Part shown: piece after piece, positions 8,379 to 14,841 of the stretch
How positions within the stretch are numbered: the first letter of the stretch is position 1
Layout of the letters: the number at the start of each line of letters is the position of its first letter
Assembly: GCA_002368155.1 (NCBI GenBank)
Contig: AP018181.1
Coordinates: forward strand, 477,932-541,931
Source of the DNA: Nostoc carneum NIES-2107
Lineage (GTDB): Bacteria; Cyanobacteriota; Cyanobacteriia; Cyanobacteriales; Nostocaceae
DNA length: 64,000 nt
Direction: 5' to 3'
Translations under genes and position numbers: made by a program
Notes under the pieces: generated by a model
Told to the model about the DNA's origin: nothing
Databases searched by the model: none
What the model saw: only the letters and a program-made list of their open reading frames with translations

Positions 8379-8510
8379 ATGTCTAACCCTCGGAAGATTG
8401 CCAGAAAGGATACCCAAGGAAGATTCCTTAAGAAATCTTATGCCTATCATGATAATGAGCTATGGGTTATAGAAGAAGCATTAAAAAAGATACCTCATAT
8501 TATTGGCTAG
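8379..8510 (+). CDS. Small basic ORF downstream of the IS
   Basis: A 43-residue ORF starting MSNPRKIARKDTQGRFLKK and ending in a helical segment. The basic N terminus suggests nucleic-acid contact. No clear Shine-Dalgarno sequence is present. It could be a complete small gene or the remnant of a gene broken by the IS. The 8181-8378 stretch before it is AT-rich and I see nothing else in it. Confidence 0.35.
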   Translation: MSNPRKIARKDTQGRFLKKSYAYHDNELWVIEEALKKIPHIIG

Positions 8511-8680
8511 GCTTGAGATTATGCCTTAGTGGTAATCACCCTAATCGCTTAAATGCGCTTAATCAATAGGTTTATTATCTCTCAGTTACCTCTCATTCAG
8601 CCTACCTAATACAAACCCATTAATAAACCCCCAGGTCTCCCTAGGGGTCTTAGTTATATTTAAGGGTTTACTATATACCC

Positions 8681-8923
8681 CTAATCAGTCAACAGGTTAA
8701 CCTTATCTGTTTCTGAGATTTTACTAGACAGATCATAGCCAGTAACAGCGACTTCCTTAAGGGTTGGGATAATGCGCCATAAGGCAACCTCTAGGCAATC
8801 CTCTAATGACTCATCAGCATTATTAGCTAACTCTTGAATGCGCTTGAGTAACTCAGGGTCAATAGTAACTTTTAAGGCTGCGCCTTCTGAACTATTGATT
8901 ATCAAGGCTGTATTTCTAGTCAT
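8681..8923 (-). CDS. Small RHH-like protein
   Basis: An 80-residue protein with a beta strand (GAALKVTIDPELLKRI) followed by helices (LANNADESLEDCLEVALWRIIPTL), the RHH pattern with an extended C-terminal tail. It lies on the minus strand just downstream of a coiled-coil protein gene, and the two probably form a leftward transcript. No toxin gene is adjacent. The regulatory role is inferred from the fold pattern. Confidence 0.55.
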   Translation of the reverse strand: MTRNTALIINSSEGAALKVTIDPELLKRIQELANNADESLEDCLEVALWRIIPTLKEVAVTGYDLSSKISETDKVNLLTD

Positions 8924-8971
8924 TTCTATATCCTCAAATAATGTTTAAAGGGTTCCCGGGAACCCTAAGAC

Positions 8972-9613
8972 CTAACCTAGTAATGCCTGGATATACAAGG
9001 CATCATCAGTAGTTAACTCAGATAACTCTGGTAACTCCTGAGAGGTTTTCTCTAGGTCAACAATGCGCTTTAGTAGGGGTAATATTCTGGTCTTTACTTC
9101 CCCCATTTGGGCATAAGCAGGAAAGGCTGTAGGGTCTTCAAAATGCAGTTGTAATAACTCATAAAACCATACATCAGTACCAAAGGGGTCATTGGCTAGT
9201 TCCCCTAGGATGGTACTGAATACAATAGTTTGATATAACTTCTCTGGGTTTTCATAGGTTTCTCCCAGATATAACAAACCCCCATTGCCGATAAAGGCTG
9301 TCCTACATTCAATCCCATGCCAAGGATGACTGATAAGTTTGATAACTGTAGCAATAAAGAAGCCTAGTTGGGCTTCAGAATCCTGGTAGACCTCTTTATA
9401 CTTTCTGTAGACATTAAAGAAGATATCAGGGGTTAGTTTACCTAGTCGAATATGGTTATCCAAATACTGTTCTAGGAATCTAACCAGCTTGACCTTGGAG
9501 TTCCATTCAAAGGCTTTCTTAGCCGCAATAGCAGCATCCTCTTGAGCCTTTTTAGCTTGCAAGGAGGCTTGTTCTTTTGCTAGGTCTGCCAGTCTTTTTT
9601 CTAGGTCTGTCAT
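8972..9613 (-). CDS. Hypothetical protein with N-terminal coiled coil
   Basis: I chose the ATG at 9613 because AAAAGGA lies 8 bp upstream; this gives 213 residues. The upstream alternative at 9664 would start inside the divergent promoter region. Residues 1-35 are a charged coiled coil (DLEKRLADLAKEQASLQAKKAQ). The rest is predicted alpha-helical, with aromatic-rich segments (ATVIKLISHPWHG, DVWFYELLQLHFED). I do not recognise a family. It is divergently transcribed from the RHH gene at 9704 with only about 90 bp between starts, so the two probably share a control region. Confidence 0.6.
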   Translation of the reverse strand: MTDLEKRLADLAKEQASLQAKKAQEDAAIAAKKAFEWNSKVKLVRFLEQYLDNHIRLGKLTPDIFFNVYRKYKEVYQDSEAQLGFFIATVIKLISHPWHGIECRTAFIGNGGLLYLGETYENPEKLYQTIVFSTILGELANDPFGTDVWFYELLQLHFEDPTAFPAYAQMGEVKTRILPLLKRIVDLEKTSQELPELSELTTDDALYIQALLG

Positions 9614-9703
9614 AGGGATTATCCTTTTGGTTATTTGGTTTCTTACTATTAATCTGTCAACCAACTGATTGACAAAATACTAGATATAGCCATAGGTACT
9701 TTT

Positions 9704-9955
9704 ATGAAAACTAACAAACCTATTCAAATAGCACTGCGGGTAGATAAAGCCACCCATCAATGGTTACAGGAAGTAGCCCAGAATAACCAGGAGACAGTAT
9801 CAGAGGTTATCAGGGACTTCATTAAGCAGCTTCGACAGACCCATAAGGGTACTAGGAGAGTATTAGAGGAACTAGAAGGACTAGAACCAAATGAAGCCCT
9901 GGCAGCCCTAGATATGGTCATAGCTGCGCTAAAGGAGAAGATTAATAATGGCTAA
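9704..9955 (+). CDS. RHH DNA-binding protein
   Basis: An 83-residue protein with an RHH core at residues 5-48: strand PIQIALRVDKATHQ, helix WLQEVAQNNQE, then TVSEVIRDFIKQLR. A helical tail of about 35 residues follows. Its stop overlaps the next gene by 8 bp, so the two are translationally coupled. It probably regulates this operon and the divergent gene at 9613. Confidence 0.7.
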   Translation: MKTNKPIQIALRVDKATHQWLQEVAQNNQETVSEVIRDFIKQLRQTHKGTRRVLEELEGLEPNEALAALDMVIAALKEKINNG

Positions 9956-10412
9956 TAACAAACCCTGTAAGGTTAGGACTTTACCCGATGCGCTAAGGGC
10001 ACAAGTGGACACCATGATTACTAGGGGTATCCCTGCCCCATCGATAAGTAAATGGCTGGCTAACCAAGGGCATCAGGTCACAGTTAGGCAAATATACAAC
10101 TATAAGGATAGATATGTGCCCCTACCAGTACCTAGTGATAGCCAAGGGCAGTCTACTTATTCTGATGATGCCAGCGACCCGGATATGTTTAAGGGTTTAC
10201 TAAAGACCACATTGGATGCTGTGGATACCCTTAATGAGACTTTTAAGCTTACTGGGGATTTAAGGACAGCTAGGGTACTTAGAGAAATGGCTGAGACTGC
10301 ATCAGGGATACTTAAATATAGGCTCCAACATGAACAGCCTGACCCAGTGGTTACAGTGAGCCTTAATATGGAGTCTTTAGAGGAGACCCTTGAGATAGAT
10401 GAGGCTTATTAG
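9948..10412 (+). CDS. HTH protein resembling Mu gp27 (DUF3486) / small-terminase-like
   Basis: A 154-residue protein. The N-terminal 60 residues (LPDALRAQVDTMI, then APSISKWLANQGHQVTVRQIYNYKDRY) match the layout of phage Mu gp27/DUF3486 proteins: a short helix, then a helix-turn-helix preceding an aromatic/basic recognition helix. The middle is helical and the last 25 residues are acidic. Mu gp27-like and small-terminase proteins bind phage DNA. In a satellite, a stand-alone small-terminase-like protein could redirect packaging, but that is speculation. It is coupled to the RHH gene upstream. The similarity is by eye only. Confidence 0.45.
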   Translation: MANNKPCKVRTLPDALRAQVDTMITRGIPAPSISKWLANQGHQVTVRQIYNYKDRYVPLPVPSDSQGQSTYSDDASDPDMFKGLLKTTLDAVDTLNETFKLTGDLRTARVLREMAETASGILKYRLQHEQPDPVVTVSLNMESLEETLEIDEAY

Positions 10413-10469
10413 GTAGCCCATCATGTAAATCTCCGCCATCATCATGTAAATCTCCATCATGGCGCTCTT

Positions 10470-10509
10470 AAACCCCTACTGAGTATTAATGCTTAGTGGG
10501 GGTTTATTA
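10470..10509 (+). terminator. Rho-independent terminator
   Basis: AAACCCC (10470-10476) pairs with GGGGTTT (10499-10505), with part of the interior also complementary (TACT/AGTG), followed by ATTAAT. Upstream, between 10420 and 10456, the word ATCATGTAAATCTCC occurs twice; I can give no function for it. Confidence 0.6.
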
Positions 10510-10578
10510 ATAAGTATAAATATGAACATTACTCATATTGACTAAATAAGGGTATCAACCCTACCCCAGAATGACCCT

Positions 10579-11115
10579 ATGACTACAGTGTCCTTTGCAC
10601 CTCTAGGTACTGAGGAAATCATAGAAGTATCAGCAGAGCTTAGGTACTATCAGAAGTCAGAGACCCTTAAGGTCTACCTGAAGACCCCGGTAGAGTTCCT
10701 AGAGGAAGAGACAGAAGCCCTAAAGGAGCAATGGGAGGAACTGATAGCCATATTTCCCCAGATGACCGAGTATGGATTCTCTAAGGTCAGACTAAGCCGC
10801 ATAGATGGCGAGATGTTCAGGAAGCCTTATTTCGACTGGAACATCCGATGGGTTAATGGGTTAGACAGTCCAACTAGAAGGACTGATGGTTATTGGGAGT
10901 TTGGTTATGCGCCTAGTTTCAATACTGACCCCTTTGGGTACCAGTTAGCCCAGAATGTTCAAATACATCAGAAAACCTGGACAGCCCCTTATGACCGCCC
11001 TAGAGGGTTTATACCTACCCGAGAGAATAGGGGGCAATGGACAGCCGCCCAGGTTAGGAATATTCAGTTCTATGGCGCATTAACAGAGGCTCAGTTCTGG
11101 GCTGATAGGGGCTAA
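10579..11115 (+). CDS. Hypothetical element protein
   Basis: A 178-residue protein with no family that I recognise. The N-terminal third is strand-rich with an acidic helix (EEETEALKEQWEELIAIFPQ). The C-terminal half is rich in Trp, Tyr and Phe (WNIRWVNGLDSP, GYWEFGYAP, WTAPYDRPRGF). No signal peptide and no membrane segment. It shares the strand and spacing of the nuclease-like gene after it, with a perfect hairpin between them, and both have element-type codon use. Confidence 0.55.
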   Translation: MTTVSFAPLGTEEIIEVSAELRYYQKSETLKVYLKTPVEFLEEETEALKEQWEELIAIFPQMTEYGFSKVRLSRIDGEMFRKPYFDWNIRWVNGLDSPTRRTDGYWEFGYAPSFNTDPFGYQLAQNVQIHQKTWTAPYDRPRGFIPTRENRGQWTAAQVRNIQFYGALTEAQFWADRG

Positions 11116-11135
11116 CCCTGATACCTAATGTAAAT

Positions 11136-11166
11136 CCCCTTAAGAAGCTGCGAACTACTTAAGGGG
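11136..11166 (+). promoter_or_regulatory. Perfect 9-bp hairpin between element genes
   Basis: CCCCTTAAG (11136-11144) pairs with CTTAAGGGG (11158-11166). There is no T-run after it. It may be an attenuator, an RNA-processing site or a weak terminator before the gene at 11190. Confidence 0.45.
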
Positions 11167-11189
11167 CTATCAAACAAACTTAAATACTT

Positions 11190-11759
11190 ATGACCATTAT
11201 AACACATATTGCGCTCAATGGAGTAAGTAGAGACTCTAGTTACTTTACAGACTCTTGGGATAACCGATTAGCCTGTGGCAACTCATGGGAATATAGCCTA
11301 ACTGAGTACTTGAAAGCCCAAGGGTTAGACAAGGTGTACCAGCCAGACCAATACATGACCTACCGAGCGGTCTATTTTAACTACAAGGCTGACCCGGAGA
11401 ACTGGAGAACCCGCAGTCAGTCTAAGCTAGCCCAATACCTCTATGCACAGTTCCAAAGGGACATCCGAGTTATCCACAATGGTAAAGGGTATAACTTAGA
11501 GGTTAAATCAGGGGCTAATAAGTTTAAGGATAATAACATACTAGTTGGTGGCATTGCAACCAGATGGGATAAATATAAGTTCCCTGTACACTTCCTAGTT
11601 GCCATTGATAGGAATACCGGGGAAGCTAGGGTAACTGAGGCTGATAGGTTAACTAGAGAGACTAGCTGGCTTAGGGTAAAGTCCCAAGAGTTATCCTATG
11701 CAGTCCCTAGGCACCTGTTTAAACCCATAGATAGCTGGCTAGATTTCATTAAGGGTTAG
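11190..11759 (+). CDS. Putative PD-(D/E)XK-type nuclease
   Basis: A 189-residue protein. A conserved-looking GNSWEYSLTEYLKAQG segment at about residues 31-46 supplies a Glu. About 70 residues later comes NGKGYNLEVKSG, with the E-V-K triad and the typical position after a beta strand. This is the arrangement of PD-(D/E)XK nucleases such as resolvases or restriction-like endonucleases. The upstream Asp of the motif is not obvious, so the call is tentative. It is convergent with the integrase gene, and a hairpin separates the two. Confidence 0.4.
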   Translation: MTIITHIALNGVSRDSSYFTDSWDNRLACGNSWEYSLTEYLKAQGLDKVYQPDQYMTYRAVYFNYKADPENWRTRSQSKLAQYLYAQFQRDIRVIHNGKGYNLEVKSGANKFKDNNILVGGIATRWDKYKFPVHFLVAIDRNTGEARVTEADRLTRETSWLRVKSQELSYAVPRHLFKPIDSWLDFIKG

Positions 11760-11765
11760 CCTTAT

Positions 11766-11792
11766 AAGCCCTTAGGTAACCACTAGGGGCTT
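11766..11792. terminator. Hairpin between convergent nuclease-like and integrase genes
   Basis: AAGCCC (11766-11771) pairs with GGGCTT (11787-11792), with TAG/CTA inside extending the stem. No strong T-run on either strand. Its position between two convergent stops suggests bidirectional termination. Confidence 0.45.
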
Positions 11793-11797
11793 CCTAG

Positions 11798-12991
11798 TTA
11801 GATACTGGGTAACTCTAGAGGTACTGTGTTACCCGCATAGTGTTTAAGGATAATCTCAGGGCTGTTACCAACTAACTTGGCTACTGTAGGGACTGTTAGA
11901 CCCTCAGCCAGCATTAGAGTTATGAAGGTGTGTCTAGTGTTATATAAACATCTGTAGCGGTCTATTCTACCATCATGCATTAGCTGTTGAATAACCCCTT
12001 TATATTGCTTTTGACCTACCTTGCCGCCTTTCCAGACCTGATTAGAGAACCTAGTGTTATTAATGATTCCCCCGGTAGGGCTAGTAAATACTGATTGTTC
12101 CTGATCTGGGCTAGAAGGTCTGATAGACAGTAATAACTGCCTAACCTGGGTATTACATGGGAACTTCCTAGACTTCCCTGTTTTAGTCCCCTTGCGGATA
12201 TTCAAGGCACTGTCATAAGACTCACTAAAGGTTATCTGGGTACACTCAGAGTTTATATGCTTCCACTGTAGCGCTATGGCTTCCCCAGTCCTACAACCAG
12301 TCCAGAATAGGAACTTAACAAAGGGCGCATAGTGGGGTCTGGTCTCCTCAAATGCTTGGATGATGATATTCATCTCTTCCTTGGTAAAAGGGTCTATGGC
12401 ATCTGAGTCATGCTTAGGTAGCTTAATATCCTCAGACATACCTGCAAAAGGGTTATCCTTGATTAACCCTGAGCCTACAGCCCATTTACAACAGGCGGCT
12501 ATGTATGTAATAACCCTCTTGGCAGCATTAGGGGATAACTCGGTGAGCAAGTAGTCCCTAATAGCGATCGCCTGGGTTAAGTCCTTAGTTGGTAGGGACT
12601 TAATATGGTTCTTATATTTCCTGGCATAGTCCTTTATATAGGTAGTAGAGGCTAACTGAGGTTTCATAAACTCACAGTATCTATCCCAGAGTTCTACTAG
12701 GTCAGTCTGGGGGGTCTTAGGCTTCACTATGGTTAACTGGGGCTGCCTATAAGCCTCTAGTTTCTCTCTGTAGCGGTCTAGGGTAGGGTCTAGCTGACCT
12801 GTTAGGATATCCTCTTCCATCCAGTTAGCGACTGAGGAGACCCTGCGGCGATTAACCTCATTAGCATCTAACCCAGTGCTTAGGTATACCTGTTTACCAC
12901 CTTCAGTTACAGTTCTAGGGAGCCTAAGCCTAAGCTTACCCCTGTATTCCTCAATGCCCACATTACCCTTAACTTTCTTAGCAGTATTCAT
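11798..12991 (-). CDS. int: Tyrosine recombinase/integrase of the tRNA-Cys element
   Basis: A 397-residue protein. The N-terminal 80 residues resemble an arm-binding region (RGKLRLRLPRTV, then YLSTGLDANEVN). A SAM-like core-binding domain lies at about residues 95-180. The catalytic domain has Arg in TGCRTGEAIALQW (R234), YNTRHTF with Arg353 and His354, and the nucleophile in LKHYAGN (Tyr385). The usual His of HxxR is Tyr350, and the usual His/Trp after the Gly is Asn376. It reads inward from attR, 121 bp away, as expected for a tRNA-site integrase. Repeats matching the attL arm sites overlap its promoter, suggesting autoregulation. Confidence 0.92.
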   Translation of the reverse strand: MNTAKKVKGNVGIEEYRGKLRLRLPRTVTEGGKQVYLSTGLDANEVNRRRVSSVANWMEEDILTGQLDPTLDRYREKLEAYRQPQLTIVKPKTPQTDLVELWDRYCEFMKPQLASTTYIKDYARKYKNHIKSLPTKDLTQAIAIRDYLLTELSPNAAKRVITYIAACCKWAVGSGLIKDNPFAGMSEDIKLPKHDSDAIDPFTKEEMNIIIQAFEETRPHYAPFVKFLFWTGCRTGEAIALQWKHINSECTQITFSESYDSALNIRKGTKTGKSRKFPCNTQVRQLLLSIRPSSPDQEQSVFTSPTGGIINNTRFSNQVWKGGKVGQKQYKGVIQQLMHDGRIDRYRCLYNTRHTFITLMLAEGLTVPTVAKLVGNSPEIILKHYAGNTVPLELPSI

Positions 12992-13058
12992 TTGACTATC
13001 ATAAACCTTTATCTCCCATTATGATAGTCGGGCTGATAGTCAAAGTCAAGATAGTCAA
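12992..13058. promoter_or_regulatory. Candidate arm-type integrase sites and int promoter region
   Basis: TGATAGTCAA-like words lie between the integrase start and attR: the inverted copy TTGACTATCA at 12992-13001, TGATAGTC at 13022, TGATAGTCAA at 13034 (12-bp spacing, as near attL) and AGATAGTCAA at 13049. They match the two copies at 2583-2604. Confidence 0.55.
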
Positions 13059-13112
13059 GGCTATATTTCTTACTATTTAAGCACTTGAGGCACATAAGGG
13101 TAGACAGTGCCA

Positions 13113-13157
13113 GTCTGCAAAACCTCCACTCCCCGGTTCAAATCCGGGTGCCGCCTT
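13113..13157 (+). repeat. attR: 45-bp copy of the tRNA-Cys 3' end
   Basis: Identical to 2488-2532. It lacks the 5' half of the tRNA, so it is not a functional gene but the distal junction of the integrated element. Confidence 0.92.
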
Positions 13158-13455
13158 TAGAATTACAAGCAATTAAAGACTTCTGGGGTAAAACTGGGGT
13201 AAATCCTAGTAATTTAGTTTATATCAATAAGATATAGATGACGCAATGTCTGACCACAAGAAGCAGAGCTTCTACGCCTTTTTGGATTTCAGACAGAATA
13301 TAGGTTGTGTGCGATCGCAGTTTCCCTGGCTACGTAACCTGTGGGAAGGTGTTCCGCCAACGCAATGACATAGTTATAAATTTTCCCGTCCACTGATTTT
13401 CTCAAAATCCCTGGCAAAGTAACGAGTTTTTTTAACAAGCTAACGACTTTCTTTC
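13158..13455. other. Gene-free flank downstream of attR
   Basis: No ORF of interest and no RNA structure that I can support. It includes one HIP1 octamer near 13311. It is followed by a MITE-like repeat and then by about 220 bp of similarly empty sequence before modA. Confidence 0.6.
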
Positions 13456-13645
13456 AGGACTTACGCAACTGGCACAGTGATCCTCTCGCATAAGAATCAA
13501 GAGTCAAGAGTCAAGGGTCAAAAATTTAGGTTTTTTGGACTCTTGACATTTGAACGCCAGTTCACTCAACGGAGGAAACCTCCGCACGTGACTGGCTCCC
13601 CTTGACAAACCTCAACGAAAAAAATATGACACTTGCGTAAGTCCT
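13456..13645. repeat. MITE-like element with AGGACTTACGCAA termini (copy A)
   Basis: A 190-bp unit bounded by AGGACTTACGCAA and its inverted copy TTGCGTAAGTCCT. The interior has TGAACGCCAGT...ACTGGCTCC with a GGAGGAAACCTCC hairpin between. A second copy in the opposite orientation is at 35850-36083; both termini and the interior correspond. No transposase is inside, so any movement would need one elsewhere in the genome. Confidence 0.8.
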
Positions 13646-13889
13646 ATCTTTAACAAGGTCAATTATTTTACGGTAATTACTGAAATATAGCGGAACATAG
13701 ATACAAGCTCCACTCCAGTCTTCCCCCTCGCTCCCTGTCCCTTTTCCTCATGCTGAGCATTATTCTTTTGCCTAATTTGGTCATAGAACTCTAACAATCT
13801 TTGATTCTTTTACCAACTTTTTTTAGTTTCTAGGTGAATTGGTTGGTAAATTATGAATTAATTCTGCAAAAATGCTTGAGAGAGTGCTA

Positions 13890-14720
13890 ATGATTAATAA
13901 GCCCATTGTGACTTTTTTGAGTTGGGTATTTATTTCGTTCTTACTCATTGTGGGTTGTAGCCCAACGAAGACACAGAACTCAGCTTCAATAACTGCTAGT
14001 CCAGAAGCGCCAACAGCAAGGTTGACAATATCAGCTGCTGCTAGCCTCAAGGATGCAATGGATGAAATCAAGCCTCTATACAGCAAAGAAAAGCCAAATG
14101 TCGCTTTAAGCTACAATTTTGGTTCATCGGGTGCTTTGCAACAACAGATTGAACAAGGTGCAGGTGTTGACGTTTTTATTTCGGCTGCAACTAAACAGAT
14201 AGATGCTTTAGCGCAAAAAGGTTTGTTGGTTGAGGGTACTCGCAAGGATTTGCTGAAAAATCAAATAGTGTTGATTGCACCTCAAAATTCAACATTTGTC
14301 ACCGATTTTAAAGACTTAGCTTCACCAAGCATTAAAAGAATCGCTCTTGGTGAACCCAAAAGTGTCCCGGCTGGACAATATGCACAACAGGTTTTAACTT
14401 CATTAAATCTGCTTGACCAAGTTAAAGGTAAGACTGTCTACGCTAAAGATGTTCGTCAAGCTCTTAATTACGTAGAATCAGGTAACGCAGATGCGGGGCT
14501 AGTCTATTTCTCCGATGCCAAAAGTACGCCAAAAGTCAAAATTGTCGCCACTGCATCTGAAAAAACCCATTCTCCGATTGTCTATCCCATAGCGGTGCTG
14601 AAAAGTAGTAAAAATGTCGCTGCTGCTCAGGATTTTGTGCAATTTTTAGCGAGCAATGAAGCTAAATCTGTGTTTGAAAAACAAGGATTTACATTAGCTG
14701 GTAGCTTAAAGACGCGATGA
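13890..14720 (+). CDS. modA: Molybdate ABC transporter, periplasmic binding lipoprotein
   Basis: About 276 residues from the ATG at 13890; an ATG at 13872 would add six residues. A hydrophobic signal ends in the lipobox LLIVGC, so it is lipid-anchored. The mature part is a ModA: TISAAASLKDAMDEI near the start, NFGSSGALQQQIEQGAGVDVFIS, LGEPKSVPAGQYA, and the C-terminal LASNEAKSVFEKQGF. ModA captures molybdate (and tungstate) outside the membrane for ModBC, whose gene follows by about 120 bp. Its 3' end is part of a 61-bp tandem duplication. Confidence 0.9.
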   Translation: MINKPIVTFLSWVFISFLLIVGCSPTKTQNSASITASPEAPTARLTISAAASLKDAMDEIKPLYSKEKPNVALSYNFGSSGALQQQIEQGAGVDVFISAATKQIDALAQKGLLVEGTRKDLLKNQIVLIAPQNSTFVTDFKDLASPSIKRIALGEPKSVPAGQYAQQVLTSLNLLDQVKGKTVYAKDVRQALNYVESGNADAGLVYFSDAKSTPKVKIVATASEKTHSPIVYPIAVLKSSKNVAAAQDFVQFLASNEAKSVFEKQGFTLAGSLKTR

Positions 14721-14783
14721 ATCTAAATCTGTGTTTGAAAAACAAGGATTTACATTAGCTGGTAGCTTAAAGACGCGATGAAT
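14662..14783 (+). repeat. 61-bp tandem duplication covering the modA 3' end
   Basis: The segment 14662-14722 is repeated at 14723-14783, with the boundary at the modA stop. The second copy lies downstream of the gene and is untranslated. The unit ends in GACGCGATGA, and together with the ATCGCGTC that follows the second copy this makes a perfect 8-bp-arm hairpin at about 14772-14789. Confidence 0.9.
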
Positions 14784-14841
14784 CGCGTCTCTACAAAATT
14801 TGACTTGCGCGCAGTATCAGTACTTTTTTTACCAAAAAACT

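Noticed and set aside
6235-8510. Retron or diversity-generating retroelement in the element
   Set aside because: No reverse transcriptase motif (such as YxDD) was found in any frame; the large ORF here is an IS1380-type transposase.
13113-13157. Second tRNA-Cys gene
   Set aside because: Only the 3' half is present; there is no D arm or 5' acceptor strand. It is the attR repeat.
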